This document shows positions 1-9,843 of a stretch of DNA of 64,000 nucleotides, in pieces. Both the position numbers and the translations under genes were made by a program. The DNA comes from Caballeronia sordidicola. GTDB taxonomy: Bacteria; Pseudomonadota; Gammaproteobacteria; Burkholderiales; Burkholderiaceae. Positions within the stretch are counted from its first letter, which is position 1. Each line of letters starts with the position of its first letter. Below the pieces are notes generated by a model that saw only the letters and a program-made list of their open reading frames with translations, was not told the origin of the DNA and made no database searches. The stretch lies in NCBI RefSeq assembly GCF_002220365.1, contig NZ_MTHB01000159.1:115353-179352 (forward strand). The letters run 5' to 3'.

Positions 1-2365
1 AGTTCGACATTGCGCCGGTTTGGATCTCGAGTGCTCCGGTTCCGCTATGCGCGATCGATCCTTGAGCGCCGTTATTCAAGGAACCGGAGGATATCGTCAG
101 ATCCTGTCCATTGGTTTCGAGCGTACCTCCCGAATTGTTCAGCGAGCCTGCAACTGAAACCGTGGTGTTATCCGCTCCGCTTTGACTGATGACCCCGGCT
201 TTATTGACGAGATCATTTGCCTGAACCTGAACGGTCTGCCCGGACGCGATGCCCTTCGAGTTATCGAAGGTATTGGCGACGTTGATACCCAGGGTTGTTG
301 CCGCGTTGAGCGTTCCGCTATTCGTCAGCGACCCTGCGGCAATAACGGTCGCTCCATTGCCGCCGATCAGGCCATTCGATCCGTCGGCGGCCGGCGCATT
401 GATCAACTGTCTGCTGACATTCACGGTCAAGCGATCGGCGCCCAGCGCTGCGATACGGCCTTGCGTGTTATCCAGCGATGCCGCGGATACGTTGAGCGCA
501 CCACCCGCATCGATGCTTCCGCCGACGTTTGAAACTGAACCTGTAGATGCGACGGTCGCGGCGTTCACGGCGGAAACTGCGCCGCCTTGATTGCTGATGC
601 CCGAGGCTTGCACCGACAGCGCGCCATTCGACGCGACCACACCACTTTGATTGTTCAAAGGACCGGTCGTCACTGTCAGCTTGCCTGATCCCGCGAGCTG
701 CACCTTGCCGCCAGCGTTTGCTATAGAACCCGCCCGCAGTGCGAGATCTGAGGCATTCGTGGTCAACGTGCCGCCCGAGTTGTCGAACTCGCCCGTGATC
801 TGAATCGATGTGTCGGCGGTGCCGGTTTGGTTGATCAGGCCGCCTTTGTTAGAAAGACCTGCCGCATTTATGTTGATCTGAGCCGCATTGATTTGCGCGA
901 GCTCGCTCGCCCTTTCTGCGTCGTTGCGCACCGTCCCTGCAGGCGCATTGATATCGACTCTCTGTCCAGCGCTCGTGTTGGCGCCCGTCAGATTGGCGTC
1001 ACCGTTCTGAGCCAGCAGCGACAGGTTGCCGTTTGCCGTGGTCGTCGACCCGGAGAGATCAAGCGACGCACCCTGCAGCGTTGCGTTGCCGCCCGCGATG
1101 TTCCGGCCGTTCGCAGCAAGCGTATTGCTAGCGACGACGATCAGGTCACCGGACTGGCTCACGTTACCCGATGCATCCACTCCCGCAGCCAGGCTGCCCG
1201 TGGACGAGACGTTCGCGCCATTGACTACGACCTGGGCCTGCCCCGCGATCGTGCCGCTGTTCGACACATCGCCCGGTGAGTTGACGGTTGCCGACTGAAG
1301 TCCGTAGATCGAGCCGCTGTTTCCTACGCCACCCGCCGCCGACAGATTCAGGTTGCCCGACGCATTCGTGTTACCCAAGACGACCAGTTTGCCTTGCGTG
1401 GAAAGTGTGAGGTCACCCGACTGAGCGGCGATGGTGCCCGCGTCATTGACGCCGACGCCACGCTCGGTCCCGACCAGCCAGATATGCTGAGCGTACATAC
1501 CGCCCAGTTGGCTCACATCGACACTGACCGAGGGCGCCGTCCCGGTGCCGGTGATGGGGGTTGCTGCCAGCGGAGAATGGTCGACTTGATTGGCGCCTGT
1601 AACTACGTTTAATGAGTTCGCGTACACGCTGGCGTTCACCGACACGGCACGCGCAATCACATCGACCTGATCCAGATTCGACGCGTTCAAACCGGCGCCG
1701 GTGAGCGAAACGGTGCCGCTCGTGACGCGAAACGCATCGAGACTGCCGCTCGGTCCAATGACAGGCATGCCGGTGGTGAGAATGCCGCGACTCGTATTGA
1801 TGAAGCCGCACCCCGAACAAGTGATGCCTGCGGAGTTTGCGATCACGACTTCAGCCTTGCGTCCTGCGACTTCGATCTGTCCCGCGAGCATGGACGGGAG
1901 ATTGCCGGTCACTTGATTCAGGATGATCTTCGCTGGCGACGTCAGATTTGCGTTGCCTGGAATCCAGCCGGCAAGTTGGCTCTGAATGGAGGTCGGTGAA
2001 TTGTTCAATACCGCTCCGGCGCGGCCGACGGAAAATTGATCGTACTGGTTGTTCGATACACCCGCAGCCGATGGGCGAGAGATCTGAACCAGGGGAATGC
2101 CTGAAGGCGTGGTAGCGACAGTCGGTTTCTGTGCTCCAGCGTTTGGATTCGGAACGATTTGCGCGGCGACCCATACGGGAGTCAAGCCGAAGATGCAGAG
2201 GGCGCCGAATGCTGCCACTCTGAGTTGCCACACGAGGGGCAGCGGGCGGGATGGTGCATCGCCTGAATTTCCGCTGCTTGAACACCGCCCAGATACCGTC
2301 TCCGCGACCGCAACTAATGCGTTTTGAACACGGTTGAAAACAACACGGAAACAGTTTTTATTCAT
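1..2365 (-). CDS. Two-partner-secretion exoprotein (FhaB/CdiA-like), N-terminal part
   Basis: The reading frame is open from an ATG at 2365 to the left edge, giving 788 residues of a longer protein. It starts with an extended ESPR-type signal peptide (MNKNCFRVVFNRV...) whose hydrophobic core and probable cleavage lie near residue 70. A TPS/haemagglutination domain follows, with the hallmark stretch VIANSAGITCSGCGFIN at about residues 170-190. The rest is Gly/Ser/Asn/Ala-rich beta-helix repeat. Family knowledge: such proteins cross the outer membrane through a TpsB pore and act as adhesins or contact-dependent toxins. The C-terminal part that would tell these apart lies outside the window, and no TpsB gene is seen here. 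No strong ribosome site is visible before the start. Confidence 0.9.
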   Translation of the reverse strand, partial: MNKNCFRVVFNRVQNALVAVAETVSGRCSSSGNSGDAPSRPLPLVWQLRVAAFGALCIFGLTPVWVAAQIVPNPNAGAQKPTVATTPSGIPLVQISRPSAAGVSNNQYDQFSVGRAGAVLNNSPTSIQSQLAGWIPGNANLTSPAKIILNQVTGNLPSMLAGQIEVAGRKAEVVIANSAGITCSGCGFINTSRGILTTGMPVIGPSGSLDAFRVTSGTVSLTGAGLNASNLDQVDVIARAVSVNASVYANSLNVVTGANQVDHSPLAATPITGTGTAPSVSVDVSQLGGMYAQHIWLVGTERGVGVNDAGTIAAQSGDLTLSTQGKLVVLGNTNASGNLNLSAAGGVGNSGSIYGLQSATVNSPGDVSNSGTIAGQAQVVVNGANVSSTGSLAAGVDASGNVSQSGDLIVVASNTLAANGRNIAGGNATLQGASLDLSGSTTTANGNLSLLAQNGDANLTGANTSAGQRVDINAPAGTVRNDAERASELAQINAAQININAAGLSNKGGLINQTGTADTSIQITGEFDNSGGTLTTNASDLALRAGSIANAGGKVQLAGSGKLTVTTGPLNNQSGVVASNGALSVQASGISNQGGAVSAVNAATVASTGSVSNVGGSIDAGGALNVSAASLDNTQGRIAALGADRLTVNVSRQLINAPAADGSNGLIGGNGATVIAAGSLTNSGTLNAATTLGINVANTFDNSKGIASGQTVQVQANDLVNKAGVISQSGADNTTVSVAGSLNNSGGTLETNGQDLTISSGSLNNGAQGSIAHSGTGALEIQTGAMSN

Positions 2366-2743
2366 TTCATTACGCGCGTGGCAATCAGAATGGCCGGCGA
2401 GTGTAATGGTTACGTTTGTGAAAGTTGATACAAAGTGTCAAGGTAAGCTAATTATTGTTGTCGTTTTGGATTTCCATGTTTTTTTCGACAACGTGAGTAT
2501 CTCGTTAGCCCGGCCTTTTCAGAATATTCTCAATTTGGCGCATCGCCGGGACTGTGCGGATTGTGGGGCATGCGATGAGAAAATTTGGCAAGTTCTTGAT
2601 CGTTCACTTCGCTCGGTACGGGCCTCGTCAAGGATGTGCTCGCAGCCTCACATTCGATGGAGATCCGAATCGCGAAGGGGTGTATGTCTACGTTGTGTGA
2701 CAATCAAGTCCTCACCCTACAAATCACAGCACGGCGGAAGATC
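2366..2743. other. Intergenic, AT-rich patch upstream of the TPS gene
   Basis: No gene is supported here. The part from about 2400 to 2530 is much richer in A and T than its surroundings, as expected for the promoter of the leftward adhesin gene and possibly for H-NS binding. I could not pick a defined -35/-10 pair. Confidence 0.5.
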
Positions 2744-3097
2744 ATGAACATCAACAAGAAAGTGACGTATCTGGTCAGCATCTTTATCGGTACTCCGACA
2801 CAGCAGCACGCACAGATCAAAGACATCGCGGCGCAAGTGTCAGGCGACGACTACGAGTTCTTGCATCTGCATCAAATGGGCGCGTTTTTGGTGCTGAACA
2901 CGGATCGCAGCGCCAAGGAACTGGCGGGCTCGTTCTCGCGTGCGACAGCGGCAGATGATCGAGTGTTTATCTGCGAAATGGGCCAAGACTGGCACGCGCT
3001 CGGATTGAACAAAGCGATGTTCTGGTTGCAGAACCATCTGGCGACCAAGACGCAGACGCCCGCGACTAAGAAAGGGAACCCGTTTGGAGATGCGTGA
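2744..3097 (+). CDS. Hypothetical small protein, 117 aa
   Basis: The start is the ATG at 2744, 4-5 bases after a CGGAAG ribosome-site-like sequence; an upstream in-frame extension from 2636 reads like non-coding sequence. The product begins MNINKKVTYLVSIFIGTP and contains a plausible alpha/beta domain followed by a Lys/Thr-rich tail (TKTQTPATKKGNPFGDA). No signal peptide or membrane segment is clear and I do not recognise the family. It stands alone between the adhesin gene and a gene-poor stretch. Confidence 0.6.
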   Translation: MNINKKVTYLVSIFIGTPTQQHAQIKDIAAQVSGDDYEFLHLHQMGAFLVLNTDRSAKELAGSFSRATAADDRVFICEMGQDWHALGLNKAMFWLQNHLATKTQTPATKKGNPFGDA

Positions 3098-3841
3098 TCG
3101 TGTGTGAGATGAGCTTTTGGACGGATCTTGGATCACCGTTGTAATCGCGGGTAGATACTCCTCGAAGCTTTAGTGCAACCCCATCGAACGGCTGCCCTTC
3201 GGCCGGAGCTGACATTCAAGTATCACCGTAGGTCAGTCGGCTATGCGTCGCTTTCCTGACGTTCGCAGATGGAGTGTCGCGGTGACCAGTCTCACGGACG
3301 CCGAATGCGTACTTTCGATCCGAAACAGTCGGATGCCTCTCCTAAAAAAGCCGCCACTCGGTTGATGTAACGCGCCCCTGCCGCTCCGGAAGCATCTGCC
3401 GCTGTTTCGGCGCACTGCGAGTTATCTTTCGATCGCTAACTTCGGTCGTTCCGAATCGGGTTGCGTGCAACTCGGTTCGTCCCTCGTCAAAAGTGACCCA
3501 TTGCGGCCTGCAATCTGACGACCGCTTAAGATGTTAATTGGAATTCTACGTGAACATCAACACCGTCCCGCTGCTCGACGCCGCCACCGTCGGGAAGCCG
3601 CCATATTGCTGACGTAGAGCCCAGTCCGCTCCAACGGCCGCTCCGGCCGAATGGCTGCCGTTCGAAGATACAACCGCGGCCATCCTTTTCGGCTGAACGT
3701 TATTCAGCCGAACCGCGAGCGGATCGCTTCGCACCTTCAATTCATCGAAGGACATTCGTTTCTTCAGTCCCACTATCCCGCCGACGCTTCACTTTGCCTA
3801 CCATCCCAAAGTGACCACCCCCTAAAGCCTCAAACCACCCC
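3098..3841. other. Gene-poor interval
   Basis: Short frames occur on both strands (for example 3546-3773 minus) but none has a ribosome site, a recognisable family or consistent codon use. Stretches around 3480-3540 and 3600-3720 look like worn remnants of coding sequence. I see no RNA gene or repeat. Confidence 0.4.
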
Positions 3842-4252
3842 ATGGAATTCGACACCAAAGTAGCGATCATCATCTTCGACGACCTCGCCGTCTGGCAGAA
3901 GCTCAACGTAACCGCGTTCCTAGCAACCGGCATAGCAGGCGCAGCCCCTGACGCAATGGGCGAACCCTACATCGATGCCGCCGGCAGAACCCACGCCCGC
4001 CTCCTCGGCCAGCCCATCATGGTCTACCAAGCCGACACCCCCGGCCTTCTCCGCGCCTTCCGTCAATCGATAGAACGAGAACTCACCCGCGCCGTCTACG
4101 TCCGCGCAATGTTTTCCACTGGCCACGATGAAGCCAATCGAGAAGTGTTCCTAAAGGAGCCGGCAGATACGCCCGATCTAGTCGGACTGGCCGTGAGAGG
4201 CCCGAAGAAAGCAGTCGATAAAGCCATCAAGGGCTTATCGCTGCATGGATGA
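3842..4252 (+). CDS. DUF2000 family protein
   Basis: This 136-residue protein has the family's N-terminal signature FDTKVAIIIFDDLAVWQKLN and the motif TAFLATGI soon after. DUF2000 proteins are small cytoplasmic proteins of unknown function with a peptidyl-tRNA-hydrolase-like fold. The length fits the family. The ATG at 3842 sits at the end of a C/A-rich leader with no obvious ribosome site. The gene stands alone and converges on the leftward hopanoid operon. Confidence 0.8.
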   Translation: MEFDTKVAIIIFDDLAVWQKLNVTAFLATGIAGAAPDAMGEPYIDAAGRTHARLLGQPIMVYQADTPGLLRAFRQSIERELTRAVYVRAMFSTGHDEANREVFLKEPADTPDLVGLAVRGPKKAVDKAIKGLSLHG

Positions 4253-4341
4253 TTGAAACGAGATCGAAACGCGGTCGCTCGCCAACCCACCGACCGCCAT
4301 TCCCTACTCAGCCGCGCAACGGCCAAGGCAAACCAAAAACC

Positions 4342-5088
4342 CTAAACCCCCAAAGCCCCCGCCGCGCCCATAGCGTGCCGCGCCTGGACCAACGAAGTCC
4401 GCGCCGCCCGCGCATCGCCGGCGACCTTCAACAGCGCCCCAAGCTGCGAGGGCTCCTTCAACAACTCGCGCAAGATCGGCAGAATCGTCGTAGTCCCATC
4501 ATCCCGCAACCCGGCCGTCGCAGCACTTGGCAAACTCCGCCAAGCCGGATCAACAATCGCCCGGCAAACCGCAAACGGTAACCCACGCGCCGTAGCAATC
4601 GCCCCGGCAATATGCGATTCCATATCCACCGCCAGCGCCCCAGTTGCCCGATAAAGCGAGCTCTTCTGCTGCTCGCCGGTCAAAGGCGCAGCCACACCGG
4701 CCATCGTCCCTCGAACCGCCTTCGCCTCCAGCGGCGTCCAGGCAAACGCCGCGAACAGCCTCGTAGACCATTCCGGATCGGTATCAAGCACACCGAACGG
4801 CCCCGATACCGAGCTAGCGATAATCACCGTCCCCGGCTCCAACTCTGGCGAAAGCCCTCCGGCTGTTCCGAAGCTGATAATCCCGGAGCACCCCCGCGTC
4901 AATGCTTCGCTTAACGCACGTTCAAGCAAATCCGACCGCGCCGCAAACACCGACTCCACTCCAGGTCCACGAGCGATACGCGCTTCGAACGCCATCCCCG
5001 TCACGGCAATCACGGGCAACCGCGCATCGCCAGAACCGGAGCCAGAACTGAAACCAGATCCAGAAGCAAAGCCCGGTCGCGAACTCAC
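4342..5088 (-). CDS. hpnG: Hopanoid-associated phosphorylase HpnG
   Basis: HpnG is a nucleoside-phosphorylase-like enzyme that removes adenine from adenosylhopane to give ribosylhopane, on the way to C35 hopanoids. The frame shows the phosphorylase fold motifs ISFGTAGGL and VDMESHIAGAIA. I place the start at a GTG (5088) that overlaps the stop codon of the cyclase gene, giving 248 residues; an upstream extension to 5151 would overlap the cyclase by 66 bases. The first 20 residues are a Gly/Ser-rich linker unlike the rest. It is the last gene of the hpnD-hpnE-shc-hpnG operon. HpnH, which makes its substrate, is not in the window. Confidence 0.88.
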   Translation of the reverse strand: MSSRPGFASGSGFSSGSGSGDARLPVIAVTGMAFEARIARGPGVESVFAARSDLLERALSEALTRGCSGIISFGTAGGLSPELEPGTVIIASSVSGPFGVLDTDPEWSTRLFAAFAWTPLEAKAVRGTMAGVAAPLTGEQQKSSLYRATGALAVDMESHIAGAIATARGLPFAVCRAIVDPAWRSLPSAATAGLRDDGTTTILPILRELLKEPSQLGALLKVAGDARAARTSLVQARHAMGAAGALGV

Positions 5089-7064
5089 ATGCCCGCCGTC
5101 ACGCGCGACGTACCGTCGCGCATCATGTTCCTGTACCGTGCCATCGCCCAAAGCGGGAAGAACTTTCTATACCCGTGGTATCGCAGATAAAACACCCTCG
5201 GAAATCCAGTCGCTGTAAATCGCGTCTCATCCCACAACCCATGTTCACGCTGCGTGGCATGCAGATACTGCACGCCCTTCGCCACCGCCGGATGATCGAC
5301 AAACCCCGCCGCCATCAACCCCAACAACGCCCACGATGTCTGCGAAGCCGTGCTCGGCGCCGCTTCATATCCGCGATAGTCGAGCTTGTAACTCTCCCCG
5401 CCCTCACCCCAGCCGCCATCGGCGTTCTGGATGCTGATGAGCCAATGCGCGGCGCGCTGAATGCGGCTATCGGTAAGAGGCAATCCAGCCGCATTCAACG
5501 CACACAGCGCAGTCCACGTGCCGTAGATATAGTTCAGCCCCCAACGCCCGTACCAGCTTCCATCGCGTTCCTGACCACGCAAAATATAGTCGAGCGAGCG
5601 CTTCGCCGGCTCACTCGTCGCTGGCTGCTCACCCAACTGCGCGAGCATCGAAAGACAACGCCCGGACACATCAACAGTAGGCGGATCGAGCAACGCGCCG
5701 TGATCGGAGAAAGGAATGTTGTTGAGGTAATACTGCGTGTTCTCAGGCTCGAATGCGCCCCACCCGCCGTCGCTGCTCTGCATGCCAACGACCCATTCTC
5801 GCCCGCGCGCAATCGCCTCGCCGTACAGCGCCGTCCCGTTTTCACGATCGGCACGTTCCATCGCCATTGCCACAACAGCCGTATCGTCCACATCCGGATA
5901 GTGCGGATTCGCGAACTGGAACGCCCACCCTCCAGGCCGGATATTCGGCCGGCGCGAGATCCAGTCGCCGCGTACATCGAGAATCTGGAGCGGCACCAAC
6001 CAGTCCAGCCCACGCGAAACAGCAGCGCGTGCCTTGGGCGTATCGGCTTCGAGCAACGCGTGCGCAACCAGCGACGTGTCCCATATCGGCGATAAACACG
6101 GCTGGCAATAAGCCTCGCCGTCCGGCGCTTCATCGATGATCAAAAGCTTCTCAATCGACTTGCGCGCAATCGCCCGGTTCGGATGATCTTCCGGATAACC
6201 AAGCACGTCGTACATCATCACGGAGTTGGCCATCGCGGGGAAAATCGCGCCGAGACCATCTTCGCCGTTCAACCGTTCATCGACAAAACTCACGGCCGCT
6301 TCTATCGCGCGTTGCCGCGTGTGGCGGGGGAACAGCGGATCAGCGGCGCGCAGCACGGCATCCACGCAACGGAACAACACGAACCAGCCCTGATGCTGAT
6401 GCGGCGCACGCGCGGCCATGCCGGCGTTCACGGGGGCATCGAAGAACAGTTCATCAATGCGCACGCCCTTCGGATTCCGCGCTTTCGGCCGCTTCGCGTT
6501 GAGCACGAGCAGCGGCACGATCACGGTCCGCGCCCAGTACGACACCTTCGACAAATGGAACGGGAACCACTCGGGCAAGAGCGTGATTTCCACGGGCATC
6601 ATGGGCACCGCGCGCCACGACACCACGCCGAACAGCGCCAGCAGAATTCGCGTGAACACGTTGGCTTTTTCCGCGCCGCCGGCCGCGATAATCGCGCGAC
6701 GCGCCCGCTGCATGTGTTCGGCTTCAGGCGAATCGCCAATCATCTTCAGCGCAAAATACGCCTTCACGGTGGCGCTGACGTCCATGGCGCCATCGGTGAA
6801 AAGCGGCCAGCCGCCATCGTCACGCTGGATCCTGCGCAAGTACCGCGCGATCTTCGCTTCGAGCTCGAGATTCGGCGTCTCGGCAAGGTAATGCACGAGC
6901 AGCACGTACTCAGCGGGAATGGTGGCGTCGGCTTCGAGTTGGTAGAGCCAGTAGCCGTCGGGATGTTGGTCGGCAAGAATGGCATCGGCAGCACGCGCCA
7001 CCGACGCTTCCAGCGCCGCCGCCGTCACCGGCTGGAGACCGGGCGGCTGGACAGTTTCGTTCAT
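5085..7064 (-). CDS. shc: Squalene-hopene cyclase
   Basis: The 659-residue product cyclises squalene to hopene/hopanol, the core of membrane hopanoids. It carries the catalytic DxDD motif as DVDDTAVV near residue 391, and several QW repeats such as QRDDGGW, MQSSDGGWG and QNADGGWGE that stabilise the double alpha-barrel. Length matches bacterial cyclases (about 630-680). The ATG at 7064 overlaps the hpnE stop (TGATG), so translation is probably coupled. This is a monotopic membrane enzyme. All expected catalytic landmarks are present, so I expect it to be functional. Confidence 0.96.
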   Translation of the reverse strand: MNETVQPPGLQPVTAAALEASVARAADAILADQHPDGYWLYQLEADATIPAEYVLLVHYLAETPNLELEAKIARYLRRIQRDDGGWPLFTDGAMDVSATVKAYFALKMIGDSPEAEHMQRARRAIIAAGGAEKANVFTRILLALFGVVSWRAVPMMPVEITLLPEWFPFHLSKVSYWARTVIVPLLVLNAKRPKARNPKGVRIDELFFDAPVNAGMAARAPHQHQGWFVLFRCVDAVLRAADPLFPRHTRQRAIEAAVSFVDERLNGEDGLGAIFPAMANSVMMYDVLGYPEDHPNRAIARKSIEKLLIIDEAPDGEAYCQPCLSPIWDTSLVAHALLEADTPKARAAVSRGLDWLVPLQILDVRGDWISRRPNIRPGGWAFQFANPHYPDVDDTAVVAMAMERADRENGTALYGEAIARGREWVVGMQSSDGGWGAFEPENTQYYLNNIPFSDHGALLDPPTVDVSGRCLSMLAQLGEQPATSEPAKRSLDYILRGQERDGSWYGRWGLNYIYGTWTALCALNAAGLPLTDSRIQRAAHWLISIQNADGGWGEGGESYKLDYRGYEAAPSTASQTSWALLGLMAAGFVDHPAVAKGVQYLHATQREHGLWDETRFTATGFPRVFYLRYHGYRKFFPLWAMARYRNMMRDGTSRVTAGM

Positions 7065-8347
7065 CAGCGTTGCACCGAGAAATCAATCGAGGGATTCATA
7101 AGCAGGTCCGCGGCCTTCTGGCCGGAACGGATGGAGCCTTCTATCGTGGCGGGCAGACCGTTGGCCGTCCAGTCGCCGGCCAGCATCAGGTTGGACCAGC
7201 GCGTACGCGTGCCCGGCCGGAGGTTTTCCTGGCTCGGTATGGCCGCAAAGGTCGCACGCTTTTCCGTGACAATTTGCCATGTCGGCATGCGCTCAACGGG
7301 CAAGCGCGCCACCTTCGCGACCTCTTGCCAAATGCCATGCGCAAGCACTTCGCGCGGGGTATCGAGGAGACGATCCGCGCCGCTGATGGTCACCGAAAGA
7401 CGTCCATCGAACGCGAACAGCCATTCGGCGGTGCCGTTCAGCAAACCGGTCATCGGCTCGAAGGCAAGCGGCGGATCAATCGCGAAATGCGCATTGATGA
7501 TCGCGCGGAATTCGTTCGGCGCGGTCAACCCCGGCACCAGTTGCTGCGCGACGTTCGGCGGAACGGCAAGCACGACGCCGTCGTGAAGGCCGATGTCCAC
7601 GCGGCCATCGTCGAAATCAAGCGAAGTCACACGCGTCTTCGAATCCGTGCCGGCGAAGCCGATCTCACGGACCCGCGACCCGAGCTTGATCTCCGCGCCG
7701 CCATATTGCAGCAGCCGCAACGCGGGATCGATGAACGCATGGCCCAGCCCGTTGCGCGCGACCAGCGGCCGGCACGCCTGACCGCCCAGCAGCAGCGATT
7801 CCTTCAGCACGTTGCCGGCAAGCACCGCGCTGCCTTCATGCGGATCCACATTCAGCACAGCCAGGAACAGCGGGTTGATCAACGCGTCCCATAAGCGCCC
7901 GTTCGTACGCATGGTCTGCTGCATCGTGCGGCCGGGTTTGGCGAACAGTAACGGCACAAGCGACAGATAATCCGCGGGCATGGTGCCCGGGACACGCGCG
8001 GCGGAATCGAAGATCCAGCCCGGCACGCGGCCCGGCGAAAGCTTCACTGTCCAGCGCGCGCCACTGCGCAAATCCATGAACGGAAACTCGGGCTGGGTCG
8101 GGCCGACGAGTTCGTCGGCAGCACCAATCGTCTTGGCATAACTCAGCGTGGCGTGATTGCCCGACAGCACCAGGTGGTTGCCGTTATCAATCGTGGCGTT
8201 GAGCTTGATATCGAAGTAAGAACGGCAGCGGCCGCCCGCATGCGGTGCGGCTTCGTGCAGGACCACACGCGCTCCACGGCGCTGCAACTGGACTGCTGCG
8301 GCGAGTCCCGACAACCCCGCGCCGATCACATGAACGAGACGCGACAT
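7064..8347 (-). CDS. hpnE: Hydroxysqualene dehydroxylase HpnE
   Basis: This FAD-dependent amine-oxidase-fold enzyme reduces hydroxysqualene to squalene in the HpnC-HpnD-HpnE route. The dinucleotide-binding motif VIGAGLSGLAAAVQL lies at the N-terminus, followed by an ExxxHxGGR-type stretch (HEAAPHAGGRCRSY) and a C-terminal LAGDWT motif typical of the fold. The start at 8347 overlaps the hpnD stop (TGATG) and gives 427 residues. A start nine codons upstream (8374) is possible but lies inside hpnD. Overlaps on both sides show translational coupling with hpnD and shc. Confidence 0.93.
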   Translation of the reverse strand: MSRLVHVIGAGLSGLAAAVQLQRRGARVVLHEAAPHAGGRCRSYFDIKLNATIDNGNHLVLSGNHATLSYAKTIGAADELVGPTQPEFPFMDLRSGARWTVKLSPGRVPGWIFDSAARVPGTMPADYLSLVPLLFAKPGRTMQQTMRTNGRLWDALINPLFLAVLNVDPHEGSAVLAGNVLKESLLLGGQACRPLVARNGLGHAFIDPALRLLQYGGAEIKLGSRVREIGFAGTDSKTRVTSLDFDDGRVDIGLHDGVVLAVPPNVAQQLVPGLTAPNEFRAIINAHFAIDPPLAFEPMTGLLNGTAEWLFAFDGRLSVTISGADRLLDTPREVLAHGIWQEVAKVARLPVERMPTWQIVTEKRATFAAIPSQENLRPGTRTRWSNLMLAGDWTANGLPATIEGSIRSGQKAADLLMNPSIDFSVQR

Positions 8348-9192
8348 CAGAAAATATGTCGCGCGACGATCCACAGCAGCCGCGAACGCGGCGTGCGGAT
8401 GTGGTTACGCGGAAGATCGAAGCCGCGCTTCAAATTCGCTTCAAGCACGCACCGGTACGCACCCGACATGATGCGCGGCGCCCGCACCTGCGCGCGCGGC
8501 GCGGTGGCCATGATCGCATCGGATTGCGCGTAGTGGGACCGGGCGCGATCGGCAAGCGTCAGGCAGACACGCGGCAAGCGGGCATCGTTGACTATGGACG
8601 TGATGTCGGTCGTGGAAATACCTTCGCGGGACAGCAGTTCACGCGGCAGATAGACCCGTCCGATACCGGCGTCTTCATCGATATCGCGAAGAATGTTCGT
8701 GAGTTGCAGCGCACGGCCGAGGTGGTGCGCGAGACGCCGTCCGGCATCTTCGTGCATCCCGAATATCCTCACCGATAACCGCCCGACCGCACTCGCCACG
8801 CGGTCGCAATACAGGTCGAGCGTGGCTTCGTCGGGTGCGACGATGTCTTCGGCGGCGTCCATGGCCATTCCGTCGATCACGGCAATGAAGTCATCGCGTG
8901 AAAGATGAAAACCTTCAATATGTTGCGTCAACGCGGCCAGCGACCTGCGCGGCTTGCCGGCATAGCAATCGTCTATATCCGCACGCCATTGTTCAAGCGC
9001 GGCGGCGCGTTCGCCGCGCGGCAGCGTGCCGTCGGCAATGTCGTCAACCGCGCGGCAGAACGCGTAGACCTGATACATGGCGTCCCGCTGCGCAGCCGGC
9101 AGGATGCGCATGGCGAGATAGAACGAACTACCCGACGTTACCTTGGCAACGTCGGGAGCAGGATCGTCGGCGATAAGATTGGAAACGGCCAA
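8347..9192 (-). CDS. hpnD: Presqualene diphosphate synthase HpnD
   Basis: HpnD joins two farnesyl diphosphates into presqualene diphosphate. Both aspartate-rich substrate motifs are visible: CRAVDDIAD and NILRDIDED. I favour a TTG start at 9192 because it has a GGAG ribosome site six bases upstream and gives 281 residues, the usual family length. In-frame ATGs at 9261 and 9351 would add unrelated basic residues. It is the first gene of the operon. The partner HpnC, needed to turn presqualene diphosphate into hydroxysqualene, is not beside it and not in this window. Confidence 0.9.
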   Translation of the reverse strand: MAVSNLIADDPAPDVAKVTSGSSFYLAMRILPAAQRDAMYQVYAFCRAVDDIADGTLPRGERAAALEQWRADIDDCYAGKPRRSLAALTQHIEGFHLSRDDFIAVIDGMAMDAAEDIVAPDEATLDLYCDRVASAVGRLSVRIFGMHEDAGRRLAHHLGRALQLTNILRDIDEDAGIGRVYLPRELLSREGISTTDITSIVNDARLPRVCLTLADRARSHYAQSDAIMATAPRAQVRAPRIMSGAYRCVLEANLKRGFDLPRNHIRTPRSRLLWIVARHIF

Positions 9193-9843
9193 GACGGACT
9201 CCGCTGTGGCGCCCCCAAGGGCAGCAAGTGTTAGATGCGGGCGCCGGACATGCAGCTTCATGGAACATGCTTTGAAGCTGAATGTAAGCCCGGCGCGAAC
9301 CGGCTTCAGGCGGCGTGCAAGCCATGCCGGAAGCGGCGAAAAGTATATCAAGTTTGTGAAGTGTTGCCCTGCGTCGGCCTGCTGCGTGCTTTCAACCCGC
9401 TTGCCACGTGCCCTCCGCCGGCCTCAACCTTCGTACGAAACTGCAGCCGTCAGCCTGTATCCCTCGTTAATCACCATCACCTTCAAGTGCTGGCGCAAGC
9501 CGCTGATTCATACATCGGCAGAACGATTCAGCGACGCTGGGCGACCGAAGGCCGATATTCCCCGCTAACTTTACCCAGTCCACCGATTTTTACATCCGCC
9601 CTCGGCCTCCTGAAGCGTCATCTCTCCTCAATTCCTGCGCTTTAAACGTCGATACCGTGCATTTGACAGAACATCCATTCATCGGGTCAAAGGCACGATT
9701 TATGCACGCATTTCCTTTCCCGGGCGCCGGCGATAAACAAACAAACGACTAAAATGCGCAGAATTACATGTGCCGCAACCACTGCCCTCATCGTTGCATA
9801 AAGACGCCGCGCTCAGCCACTCACATCGGGACGACGACTCACC
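9193..9843. other. Intergenic between divergent hpn operon and kinase gene
   Basis: This divergent interval should hold promoters for the hopanoid operon and the histidine kinase. A TTGACA hexamer occurs at about 9664 on the plus strand, but I see no good -10 at the right distance. The first 160 bases may be coding if HpnD starts further upstream. No RNA gene or repeat stands out. Confidence 0.4.

Noticed and set aside
6183..7586. 467-codon plus-strand frame opposite shc and hpnE
   Set aside because: It is antisense to two genes with clear catalytic motifs and has shadow-type composition (rich in His, Arg and Gln).
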